NCBI RefSeq assembly: GCF_049994905.1
Contig: NZ_CP188258.1
Coordinates: forward strand, 2,480,001-2,544,000
Source: Diaminobutyricibacter sp049994905
GTDB taxonomy: Bacteria; Actinomycetota; Actinomycetes; Actinomycetales; Microbacteriaceae
Length of the DNA stretch: 64,000 bases
Direction of reading: 5' to 3'
The notes under the pieces: model-generated
Told to the model about the DNA's origin: nothing
The model's database searches: none
What the model saw: only the letters and a program-made list of their open reading frames with translations
Part shown: positions 51,001-57,304 of the stretch, in pieces
Numbering within the stretch: position 1 is the first letter of the stretch
Layout of the letters: each line of letters begins with the position of its first letter
Translations under genes and position numbers: made by a program

Positions 51001-51471
51001 CGCGAAGATCGGGAAGCCGATCTCGTCGGACTGAGAGATCAGGAGGTCGATGTCCTTCGAGGGCGGCGTCGACTTGAGCACGGGCACGCCTGCAGCGATC
51101 GCGTGCTCCTTCGCCGTCACCTTGTTGCCCGCCATCTCGAGCACGCGCGGGGGCGGGCCGATGAACGTGATGCCCGCTTCACGAGCGGCCTCCGCCAGCT
51201 CGGGGTTCTCGGAGAGGAAGCCGTAACCCGGGTAGATCGCATCGGCGCCGCACTCCCTGGCGACGCGGATGATCTCTTTCACATCGAGGTACGCGCGCAC
51301 CGGATGCCCAGGCTCACCGATCTGGTACGCCTCGTCGGCCTTGAGGCGGTGCATCGAGTTGCGGTCTTCATACGGGAAGACGGCAACCGTCTGGGCGCCC
51401 AGCTCGTAGGCGGCCCGGAAGGCCCGAATTGCGATTTCACCGCGATTGGCAACGAGGATCTTGCGGAACAT
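48064..51471 (-). CDS. pyc: Pyruvate carboxylase
   Basis: Carboxylates pyruvate to oxaloacetate using ATP and bicarbonate; an anaplerotic enzyme of 1135 residues. Domains in order: biotin carboxylase (about 1-455; AVAGGGGRGMRRV, FIEMNPRIQVEHTVTEE), carboxyltransferase (about 530-810; EAWGGATYDVALRFL, HTHDTPGGQ with metal-binding histidines), a PC tetramerisation region and the biotinyl domain whose SIEAMKMEA lysine (about 1097) is biotinylated. The ATG at 51471 has AAAGG five bases upstream and gives MFRKILVANRGEIA. It stands alone, divergent from the ParA gene. Confidence 0.97.
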   Translation of the reverse strand: MFRKILVANRGEIAIRAFRAAYELGAQTVAVFPYEDRNSMHRLKADEAYQIGEPGHPVRAYLDVKEIIRVARECGADAIYPGYGFLSENPELAEAAREAGITFIGPPPRVLEMAGNKVTAKEHAIAAGVPVLKSTPPSKDIDLLISQSDEIGFPIFAKAVAGGGGRGMRRVNTKDDLRGALEEAMREADSAFGDPTMFLEQAVLRPRHIEVQILADASGNTMHLFERDCSVQRRHQKVIEIAPAPNLDEETRQALYRDAIAFAKSIGYVNAGTVEFLLDTAGERAGEHVFIEMNPRIQVEHTVTEEITDVDLVQSQMRIAAGETLDDLGLSQETVHIRGAALQCRITTEDPTAGFRPDTGKITTYRSPGGGGIRLDGGTINPGAQISPHFDSMLAKLTCRGRDFGAAVSRARRALAEFRIRGVSTNIPFLQAVLDDPDFIAGNVSTSFIEERPELFRGRASKDRGTKMLNWLADVTVNLPNGPRPETAEPEDKLPKIDLNAPAPAGSRQRLLELGPAGFAQALRAQTALAVTETTFRDAHQSLLATRVRTRDLLAVAPYVARLTPELLSVEAWGGATYDVALRFLGEDPWDRLAALREALPNINIQMLLRGRNTVGYTPYPTQVTDAFVREAAATGVDIFRIFDALNDVSQMRPAIESVLSTGTAVAEVAVCYTGDLLDPAEDLYTLDYYLRLAEQIVESGAHILAIKDMAGLLRPSAAEKLVAAFRGRFDLPVHVHTHDTPGGQLATLLAASRAGADAVDVASAPMAGTTSQPSASALVAALAHTERDTGLSLAAVSDLEPYWEAVRQVYRPFESGLPGPTGRVYKHEIPGGQLSNLRQQAKALGLADDFELVEDMYAAANRILGRIPKVTPSSKVVGDLALHLAAVHADPDDFAENPQNYDVPDSVVGFMAGELGELPGGWPEPFRTKVLAGKTIKVGVEDLSEADAAALGGSSAERRATLNRLLFPAPTRIFEQIRELFGDLSVVDTIDYLYGLKQGTEHVIEIDKGVRLYIGLEAIGEADDKGMRTVMTTLNGQLRPVFVRDRGITVEAKAAEKADSAKPGQVAAPFSGVVTLQVGIGDPVAAGQSVASIEAMKMEAAITAPIAGTIERLAIPKTQQVDAGDLLVVIAPVL

Positions 51472-51535
51472 AGGGACCTTTCGAGCAGGGGCGCGCCACA
51501 CAGCAAACGGTTAGGTTCTCTAAGACTAGTGAAGG

Positions 51536-51549
51536 TAACGTAGCTGTTT
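51536..51549 (+). promoter_or_regulatory. Candidate -10 element, near-leaderless, for the ParA-like gene
   Basis: TAACGT (51536-51541) is followed by eight bases and the GTG at 51550. The only Shine-Dalgarno-like sequence (GAAGG) is 15 bases upstream, too far to act normally. Confidence 0.4.
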
Positions 51550-52356
51550 GTGCATGTACTCAGCGTTAGTTCCCTCAAAGGTGGTGTCGGTAAGACAACG
51601 GTGACGCTGGGCCTCGCTTCCGCGGCATTCGCGAAAGGATTGCGCACGCTCGTTGTCGATCTGGACCCGCAGTCCGATGTGTCGACCGGCATGGACATCT
51701 CCGTCGCCGGTCACCTGAACGTCGCCGATGTGCTCGCGTCGCCCAAAGAGAAGATCGTGCGCGCAGCCATCGCACCGAGCGGATGGACGAAGGGCCGCAC
51801 GGGCAAGATCGACGTCATGATCGGGTCGCCGTCGGCGATCAACTTCGACGGGCCGCACCCGAGCATCCGCGACATCTGGAAGCTCGAAGAGGCGCTGGCG
51901 AACGTCGAACACGACTACGACCTGGTGCTGATCGACTGCGCGCCGTCGCTCAACGCACTCACCCGCACGGCATGGGCGGCGAGCGACCGCGTGACGGTGG
52001 TGACTGAGCCCGGACTCTTCTCGGTGGCTGCGGCAGACCGTGCGCTGCGTGCGATCGAAGAGATCCGCCGCGGCCTGTCGCCGAGACTCCAGCCGCTGGG
52101 CATCATCGTCAACCGGGCGCGTGTGCAGTCGCTGGAGCACCAGTTCCGCATCAAGGAGCTGCGCGACATGTTCGGGCCGCTCGTGCTGAGCCCCCAGTTG
52201 CCGGAGCGCACGTCGCTGCAGCAGGCGCAGGGTGCGGCCAAGCCGCTCCACGTGTGGCCCGGCGAGAGCGCCCAGGAGATGGCGCACAACTTCGACCTGC
52301 TGCTTGAGCGCGTGCTGCGCGCCGCCCGCATCGGGGAGTATGCAAATCAGGCCTGA
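51550..52356 (+). CDS. Orphan ParA/Soj-like ATPase (PldP type)
   Basis: A 268-residue ParA-family ATPase. The deviant Walker A LKGGVGKTTVTLGL (about 9-22), VVDLDPQSDVSTGMD (about 35-49) and LVLIDCAPSLN (about 116-126) are intact, followed by PQLPERTSLQQAQG. No parB is adjacent, so it is not the main chromosome partition pair; corynebacterial PldP, a division-associated orphan ParA, is a likely relative. It would bind DNA or membrane in its ATP form and position a partner. It is divergent from pyc and convergent with the merR gene. Confidence 0.85.
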   Translation: MHVLSVSSLKGGVGKTTVTLGLASAAFAKGLRTLVVDLDPQSDVSTGMDISVAGHLNVADVLASPKEKIVRAAIAPSGWTKGRTGKIDVMIGSPSAINFDGPHPSIRDIWKLEEALANVEHDYDLVLIDCAPSLNALTRTAWAASDRVTVVTEPGLFSVAAADRALRAIEEIRRGLSPRLQPLGIIVNRARVQSLEHQFRIKELRDMFGPLVLSPQLPERTSLQQAQGAAKPLHVWPGESAQEMAHNFDLLLERVLRAARIGEYANQA

Positions 52357-52394
52357 GGGCGATCGCATCGCGATTGCGGCCTGATGTGCCGAGC

Positions 52395-52458
52395 GGGCTG
52401 TGCTCACGACGGGCTGTGCTCGCGACGGGCTGTGCTCGCGAGGGGCTGTGCTCGCGAG
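52395..52458. repeat. Four perfect-length 16-bp tandem repeats
   Basis: Units at 52395-52410, 52411-52426, 52427-52442 and 52443-52458 each read GGGCTGTGCTCRCGAS, differing at only two positions. They lie in the convergent gap after the ParA-like gene. Confidence 0.9.
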
Positions 52459-52494
52459 AGGCCGGCTCAGCCACTCTGTGCCCATGTTCTGAAC

Positions 52495-52539
52495 GTGTGC
52501 ACAGGTTGTAGCGTGTGCACCTGTTCAGACGGTGTGCAC
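52495..52539. repeat. Three GTGTGCAC boxes at 18-19 base spacing
   Basis: GTGTGCAC occurs at 52495-52502, 52513-52520 and 52532-52539. Between the first two, ACAGGT (52501-52506) and ACCTGT (52519-52524) are inverted. Each box contains the palindrome GTGCAC. They lie 14 to 59 bases beyond the merR stop codon; a protein-binding cluster is possible but unproven. Confidence 0.6.
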
Positions 52540-52553
52540 GGAAAGCAGGCGAC

Positions 52554-53102
52554 TCAGGAGGCCTTGACCACGCGGCGAGCGGCCAGTTCGTCCATCGGGT
52601 CGACCGTCTGGGTGTCCAGTTCGACCAGGCTGCTCTCGACCTCGCGAAGCACCTTGCCGACGGCGATGCCGAACACACCCTGCCCACGGCTGACCAGGTC
52701 GATCACTTCATCGTCCGACGTGCACAGGTAGACGCTCGCGCCGTCGCTCATGAGGGTGGTCTGGGCCAGGTCGTTGACGCCGGCCTGCCGGAGCTGGTCG
52801 ACAGCGGTGCGGATCTGCTGCAGCGAGATGCCGGTGTCGAGAAGTCGTTTGACGAGCTTCAGCACGAGGATGTCGCGGAAACCGTAGAGACGCTGCGATC
52901 CGGAGCCGGCCGCGCCGCGCACGGTGGGTTCGACGAGACCGGTACGTGCCCAGTAGTCGAGCTGGCGGTAGCTGATGCCGGCTGCACGTGCGGCGACCGC
53001 ACCGCGATAGCCGGAGGTGTCATCCATTTCGGGAAGCCCGTCGGTGAAGAGCAGACCGAGGTCGTACTTGGGCGAGTCGTTGTTTCGACTGAGTTCACTC
53101 AT
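52554..53102 (-). CDS. MerR family regulator (Rv1830/McdR-like)
   Basis: A 182-residue MerR-type transcription factor. The winged helix includes SYRQLDYWARTGLVEPTVR (about 44-62), then a wing with SGSQRLYGFRDILVLKLVKRL and a helix ISLQQIRTAVDQL (about 95-107); the C-terminal part has an effector-like domain ending in Val/Glu-rich helices. No metal-binding cysteines. In mycobacteria the corresponding gene follows ftsR and is linked to division control. ATG at 53102 has GAGAGG upstream, preferred over a longer frame. It is separated from ftsR by 120 bases; the bifunctional nuclease gene that lies there in mycobacteria is absent. Confidence 0.87.
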   Translation of the reverse strand: MSELSRNNDSPKYDLGLLFTDGLPEMDDTSGYRGAVAARAAGISYRQLDYWARTGLVEPTVRGAAGSGSQRLYGFRDILVLKLVKRLLDTGISLQQIRTAVDQLRQAGVNDLAQTTLMSDGASVYLCTSDDEVIDLVSRGQGVFGIAVGKVLREVESSLVELDTQTVDPMDELAARRVVKAS

Positions 53103-53222
53103 TCGCTTGCCTCTCACCCCGGACTGGACCGCGCCGGTTCGACGGCGCTTCATCCACGGTACCCATGCTCAGGGTCGCTATCAATGACATTCGGAGAAAC
53201 CGTCCCGGCGTGTCGAGATCGG

Positions 53223-53921
53223 TCACGGGACGAGCCGCCCCAGTGCTGAACGGATGAGGCTGTCGCGCACGACGTCGAGCTGGGCCGCGATCTCACGGGC
53301 GAGTTCGGCGGCCTGCGCACGGCCGGACACGTCGTTGCGGCGCACGATCGGCACCAGCGCGCTCTCGATCAGGCCGAGTTCACGTTCCGCTGCCGCGCGG
53401 AAACCGCGGAGATGCCGCGGCTCGATACCGCATTTCTGCAGCTCGACCAGCGCTTTCAGAACCCCGAGCGAATCTTCGCCGTACACCTCGGCTGGGACGA
53501 TCAGCGAAGCGGAGACCGCGTCTTGCAGGAGGGCGTTGGACGCCCCCGACTCGCGCAGCAGGTCGGCCTTCTTGAAGCGGCGGCCGGTGGCGAGCATCGA
53601 TGGCCCGGATGCGGCGGTGGCGCCAGGAATGACCGGCGAGAGTCCTGCATCCAGATCGTCGAGATAGGTACGGATGACTTTCAGCGGCAGGTAGTGGTCG
53701 CGCTGCATCCCGAGGATGACGCGCAGCCGCTCGACGTCGGCGGGCGAGAACTTGCGGTACCCGGATGCCGTACGCGCCGGCGAGACGAGACCACGCTCCT
53801 CGAGGAAGCGCAGTTTCGACGACGACAGGTCGGGGAACTCCGGGGTCAGGTGTGCGAGGACCTGGCCGATGCTGAGCAGGGCGGGCCCAGGGGTACGAGC
53901 CTGAGCGGCTTGCCGCGCCAC
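53223..53921 (-). CDS. ftsR: MerR family regulator FtsR
   Basis: A 232-residue MerR-type regulator whose corynebacterial and mycobacterial relatives (Rv1828) act on division genes including ftsZ. The helix-turn-helix and wing region is LSIGQVLAHLTPEFPDLSSS then KLRFLEERGLVSPARTASGYRKF (about 16-60). The linker holds a long helix and the C-terminal half a novel effector domain. GTG at 53921 has GGGAG at a long spacing. It lies directly downstream of garA (38-base gap). A candidate site near ftsZ is listed separately. Confidence 0.88.
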   Translation of the reverse strand: MARQAAQARTPGPALLSIGQVLAHLTPEFPDLSSSKLRFLEERGLVSPARTASGYRKFSPADVERLRVILGMQRDHYLPLKVIRTYLDDLDAGLSPVIPGATAASGPSMLATGRRFKKADLLRESGASNALLQDAVSASLIVPAEVYGEDSLGVLKALVELQKCGIEPRHLRGFRAAAERELGLIESALVPIVRRNDVSGRAQAAELAREIAAQLDVVRDSLIRSALGRLVP

Positions 53922-53959
53922 TAGGGTGCAACTCCCGCCGCCGTCGGTGCGGGGCGCAT

Positions 53960-54463
53960 CTAGCTGGGCGCCGGAGCGGCGAGGTCGTGCCTGGACGCGT
54001 AGAAGGTGAGGCGGAACTTGCCGATCTGCACCTCTGCCGTGTCGGCGAGGAGAGCGGCTTCGATGCGCACACCGTCGTAATAGGTGCCGTTGAGCGAGCC
54101 GAGGTCTTTGACCTCGAACACCGTGCCTCGCCGGGTGAACTCGGCGTGACGGCGCGAAACGGTCACGTCGTCGAGGAAGATGTCGGCATCCGGATGACGA
54201 CCAGCGGTGGTGACGTCTGCGTCGAGCAGGAAGCGCGCGCCGGTATTCGGGCCGCGCCGCACGATCAAAAGGGCAGACCCGGAAGGCAGGGCGGCAATGG
54301 CCTCCTGCTCTTCGATCGACACGTCGCCGTCGACCGGGTACATCTGGGACACGAACTCTTCGCCGAAGCGCGCCGTCGTGTCTTCATTGCCCCTGGATGC
54401 GTCGCGCAGGGGGTTCGCGGGCTCGCTCTCCGGCTCGTTCCGCGGATTGTTCTCGTCAGGCAC
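53960..54463 (-). CDS. garA: FHA domain protein GarA
   Basis: A cytoplasmic phospho-Thr-binding regulator of central metabolism (2-oxoglutarate and glutamate enzymes in mycobacteria). The N-terminal tail contains EDTTARF (Thr 29/30), equivalent to the phosphorylated TT motif; the FHA domain (about 70-150) has TTAGRHPDADIFLDD, VSRRHAEF and LGSLNGTYYDG. Length 167 is normal. It probably is a substrate for a Ser/Thr kinase; PknL in this window is a candidate but other kinases are likely too. It overlaps the pgsA-like gene by 8 bases. Confidence 0.93.
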   Translation of the reverse strand: MPDENNPRNEPESEPANPLRDASRGNEDTTARFGEEFVSQMYPVDGDVSIEEQEAIAALPSGSALLIVRRGPNTGARFLLDADVTTAGRHPDADIFLDDVTVSRRHAEFTRRGTVFEVKDLGSLNGTYYDGVRIEAALLADTAEVQIGKFRLTFYASRHDLAAPAPS

Positions 54464-55091
54464 CGTCGACCTCCTCTCCTTCCAGCGTATCGGATGGTCC
54501 CGGCTCGGTACCGGCCGGAAGCCGTATTACTCGACGAGTTTCGCCGATATACACGATTCCAGCCCACCAATAGAGGAACGCGCCCCATAATGCGAACGCC
54601 CATCCGAGAGGCAACGATATCGGTGCAATGGCATCGAACGCCTCCCCCAACATGAGGAGGGGTAGGGCGACGAAGAGGCAGAACGTCGCGACCTTGCCGA
54701 GGTGGTGCACGGGGAGCGGCCCGAACCCGTGGTTTGCGAGGATGATGCCCAGAACGGCGAGCATCACGTCGCGGGCGAGGATGACCGCCACCAGCCACCA
54801 CGGAAGGACCTCGCGCCAGGCGAGGCCGATCAGGGCCGCGAAGATGTAAAGCCGGTCTGCGGCCGGATCGAGCAGCTGCCCGAGACGGGACACCTGGTTG
54901 AGGCGGCGGGCGAGGAAGCCGTCGAGGAAATCGGTGATGCTGGAGACGATCAGCACCAGGAGCGCCAGCGCGTCTTCGCCGACGATGATGAAGGCGAGGA
55001 AGACGGGAACGAGCGCAAGGCGGAAGAAGCTCAGGATGTTCGGCAGCGTGAACACCCGAGAGCTCACATGGGTCGCACCGTTTCCTTCCAC
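54456..55091 (-). CDS. CDP-alcohol phosphatidyltransferase (PgsA-like)
   Basis: An integral membrane enzyme of about 211 residues that transfers a phosphatidyl group from CDP-diacylglycerol to an alcohol, probably glycerol 3-phosphate. The catalytic signature D-x2-D-G-x2-A-R-x8-G-x3-D-x3-D is intact as DFLDGFLARRLNQ followed by GQLLDPAADR (about 53-77). About five spans are predicted. GTG at 55091 has TAGACT eight bases upstream, so it is probably leaderless; a GTG nine codons in (giving MSSRVFTLPN) is an alternative. It opens a pgsA-garA-ftsR run, as in mycobacteria. Confidence 0.87.
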   Translation of the reverse strand: MEGNGATHVSSRVFTLPNILSFFRLALVPVFLAFIIVGEDALALLVLIVSSITDFLDGFLARRLNQVSRLGQLLDPAADRLYIFAALIGLAWREVLPWWLVAVILARDVMLAVLGIILANHGFGPLPVHHLGKVATFCLFVALPLLMLGEAFDAIAPISLPLGWAFALWGAFLYWWAGIVYIGETRRVIRLPAGTEPGPSDTLEGEEVDGA

Positions 55092-55105
55092 AGCGTTCGA
55101 GTCTA
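55092..55105 (-). promoter_or_regulatory. Candidate leaderless -10 element for the pgsA-like gene
   Basis: TAGACT (55105-55100, minus strand) is eight bases from the GTG at 55091. It lies 17 bases from the opposing TATGCT element of the DUF1295 gene. Confidence 0.5.
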
Positions 55106-55122
55106 GTAATCCCGACGCCGAC

Positions 55123-55134
55123 TATGCTTCAGCC
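55123..55134 (+). promoter_or_regulatory. Candidate leaderless -10 element for the DUF1295 gene
   Basis: TATGCT (55123-55128) is followed by six bases and the GTG at 55135; there is no ribosome binding site. Confidence 0.55.
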
Positions 55135-55977
55135 GTGGACCCCTTCTTCGCGTGCCTGTGGATCCTTGCGGGCGCGTGTGCCCTGACCTGGATCCTTTCC
55201 CTGATCACCGGCGAGCACTCCTGGGTGGACCGCATCTGGTCGATCGTTCCCGTCGTCTACGTCTGGGTCTTCGCGGGGGCGGCCGGCCTCGCGGATGCGC
55301 GCCTCAACCTGGTGGCTGCCCTGGTGACGCTGTGGGGCATCCGCCTCACCTTCAATTTCGCCCGCAAGGGCGGCTACGCCCCGGGCGGCGAAGACTACCG
55401 ATGGGAGACCCTGCGCGGCCGCATGGCGTCCTGGCAGTTCGCCCTGTTCAACCTCTTCTTCATCGTGATCTACCAGAACGTGCTGCTGCTCCTGATCACA
55501 CTGCCGGCGTTGACCGCGTTCCAGCACCGCACCCCCCTCGGCATCCTCGATGTCGTCGCTGCCCTCCTCTTCCTCGCGTTCCTCGCCGGTGAGACGGTGG
55601 CCGACCAGCAGCAGTGGAACTTCCAGTCGTGGAAGAAGGCGGAGGTCTCCGCCGGCAGGACACCCAGCCCGCGCTTCGTGCAGACCGGACTGTTCCGGTT
55701 CTCCCGCCATCCCAATTTCTTCTTCGAGCAGGCCCAGTGGTGGGTGGTGTTCCTGTTCGGCGCGATCGCTGCGGGGTCGCTGCTGCAGTGGACGGTGATC
55801 GGCGCCGTGCTCCTGACCGGCCTCTTCGTCGGGTCGACGATCTTCACCGAAAGCATCACGCTTTCGCGCTACCCCGAGTACGCCGACTATCGGCGCGCGA
55901 CGTCGGCCGTCGTTCCCTGGTTTCCACGGCGGGCAGGCCGCGGGAACGCTGCCCGCATGTGGTCGGAGTCCAGGTAG
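55135..55977 (+). CDS. DUF1295 membrane protein (steroid 5-alpha-reductase-like)
   Basis: A 280-residue integral membrane protein of the DUF1295 family, related to 3-oxo-5-alpha-steroid 4-dehydrogenases and isoprenylcysteine methyltransferases. About seven spans are seen; the C-terminal part holds SRHPNFFFEQAQWW (about 212-225) and YPEYADYRRATS, the family's NADPH/cofactor region. It may reduce a double bond in a lipid, but the substrate is unknown. The GTG is preceded by TATGCT at six bases (leaderless). Its 3' end overlaps the convergent 172-residue gene by 91 bases. Confidence 0.82.
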   Translation: MDPFFACLWILAGACALTWILSLITGEHSWVDRIWSIVPVVYVWVFAGAAGLADARLNLVAALVTLWGIRLTFNFARKGGYAPGGEDYRWETLRGRMASWQFALFNLFFIVIYQNVLLLLITLPALTAFQHRTPLGILDVVAALLFLAFLAGETVADQQQWNFQSWKKAEVSAGRTPSPRFVQTGLFRFSRHPNFFFEQAQWWVVFLFGAIAAGSLLQWTVIGAVLLTGLFVGSTIFTESITLSRYPEYADYRRATSAVVPWFPRRAGRGNAARMWSESR

Positions 55978-56405
55978 TCGGCGACGCCGATCAGGATGAG
56001 GCTGAAGATGATCTGCTCGGTCACCATCCAGAGCGGGTAGAGCCCTGGGATCGCCGCGATCACCAGTGTGACGACGGGGAAGATCTTGCTGAACAGGCGC
56101 AGGCGCGAATACGCCCAGTAGTAGCCCTCCTGCGCGCGCCAGGCGAAGTAGAAGAGCGTCAGGGTGATGCCGAGAACGACGGCGGATCGCATCCACACCG
56201 CCCACTGCACCGGATGCCCGTTCAGCTGCAGGACAAGGGCGATGACAACCGCCGCGACGCCGAGCAGGAACTCCGCGACCAGCAGCCAGGTGATCACGAC
56301 GAAGGCGCGCCTCGTGCGCGGATCGTCGCGTGCTTCGTCGGGGATCGTGTAGTCGGCATGGCGGCCGCCGGCGATCCGGTCGAGCTTCGCCAACAGGTTC
56401 TTCAT
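55887..56405 (-). CDS. Hypothetical membrane protein
   Basis: I do not recognise the family. The 172-residue protein has a short hydrophilic N-terminus (LLAKLDRIAGGRHADY), then about four hydrophobic segments near 36-58, 68-88, 107-123 and 128-143, with aromatic-rich loops (EGYYWAYSRLRLF), and a basic tail. It is convergent with the DUF1295 gene and the two coding regions overlap by 91 bases, so either its C-terminus or that of its partner could be misjudged. The ATG at 56405 is chosen because upstream residues are low-complexity and not protein-like. Confidence 0.65.
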   Translation of the reverse strand: MKNLLAKLDRIAGGRHADYTIPDEARDDPRTRRAFVVITWLLVAEFLLGVAAVVIALVLQLNGHPVQWAVWMRSAVVLGITLTLFYFAWRAQEGYYWAYSRLRLFSKIFPVVTLVIAAIPGLYPLWMVTEQIIFSLILIGVADYLDSDHMRAAFPRPARRGNQGTTADVARR

Positions 56406-56477
56406 GCATCGACGATAACCTGCGCGACATGCCGGGCGCTGACTGCAGGGTCCGCCCTGAGCGCGTAGCGTTGAAGG

Positions 56478-56924
56478 ATGTCGTGCATCCGCTTCAACAC
56501 TCCGGCCCAGCGGCAGGCCATGCGCGAGCATGCGCCCGTGATGCTCACGCCGGAGGAGGCCGCGGCGCTCCACCCCTCTCCCCCGGTCACCGAGAGCAAA
56601 GTGCGCAGGCTGCGGTTGCTGGCGGTTCACGAGAACCCGAAGATCCGCGAGTCGGTGGCGAGCAGCTACAACACGCCTGACGATGTGTTCGTCGCCCTCG
56701 CATCCGACCCGGACGACGGCGTCAGGGCCTGCCTCGCACGGAACGAGGCGGCGCCGTGCGACGTGCTCCGGATGCTCGCCGACGACCGCTCCGAGACCGT
56801 GCGCGGGTGGGTGGCCGTCAACTACTTCGTTCCCGAGGATGTCATGGGGCGTCTGGCGGATGACCCGAGCCGAACGGTGCGCAACCTCGTGAAGTGGAAG
56901 TCGCAGCTGGCCGACGCAGGATGA
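56478..56924 (+). CDS. Leucine-rich-repeat-variant / HEAT-like repeat protein
   Basis: A 148-residue protein built of three imperfect repeats of about 24 residues in the second half: NPKIRESVASSYNTPDDV, DDGVRACLARNEAAPCDV and SETVRGWVAVNYFVPEDV, the pattern of the LRV/HEAT-type repeats that make protein-binding surfaces. The N-terminus is unrelated. The ATG at 56478 lies right after GAAGG with no spacing, so an internal ATG at 56520 is possible. Its stop overlaps the S4-domain gene start (ATGA). No function is known. Confidence 0.7.
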   Translation: MSCIRFNTPAQRQAMREHAPVMLTPEEAAALHPSPPVTESKVRRLRLLAVHENPKIRESVASSYNTPDDVFVALASDPDDGVRACLARNEAAPCDVLRMLADDRSETVRGWVAVNYFVPEDVMGRLADDPSRTVRNLVKWKSQLADAG

Positions 56925-57304
56925 GCGGCCAGGTTCCCGCGAGCGTGCGGGTCGACAGCTGGATCTGGGCGGTGCGCCTGTTCAAGACGCGGTCGCTCGC
57001 TGCGGCAGCCTGCCGTGGCGGTCACGTCAGGGTCAACGGCGACAAGGCGAAGCCGGCACAGGCCGTGCGCATCGGCGACGAGGTGCGCGTCAGGGAGGCG
57101 GGCGTCGAACGCATCGTCACCGTGCGCAGACTGCTCGTGAAGCGTGTCGGCGCCTCTGTCGCCGTCGAATGCTTCGACGACCTCACGCCGAAACCCGTCG
57201 CACCAGTCGAGGCACCTGCAGCTGTCATCCGTGAGCGCGGTGCCGGTCGACCCACGAAGCGGGATCGGCGCGTTCTCGACCGCCTGCGGGGTCACGGAGC
57301 GTGA
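56921..57304 (+). CDS. S4 domain RNA-binding protein (Hsp15-like)
   Basis: A 127-residue S4-domain protein; the domain VRVDSWIWAVRLFKTRSLAA (about 9-28) followed by CRGGHVRVNGDKAKPAQAV binds structured RNA. E. coli Hsp15 of this type rescues stalled 50S subunits. The C-terminus is basic (GRPTKRDRR) as in the family. The ATG at 56921 overlaps the upstream stop, and its TGA overlaps the start of the DUF72 gene (GTGA), so three genes appear translationally coupled. Confidence 0.85.
   Translation: MSGQVPASVRVDSWIWAVRLFKTRSLAAAACRGGHVRVNGDKAKPAQAVRIGDEVRVREAGVERIVTVRRLLVKRVGASVAVECFDDLTPKPVAPVEAPAAVIRERGAGRPTKRDRRVLDRLRGHGA

Noticed and set aside
52395..52458. A CRISPR array from the 16-bp repeats.
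   Set aside because: The units are directly adjacent with no unique spacers and there are no cas genes.
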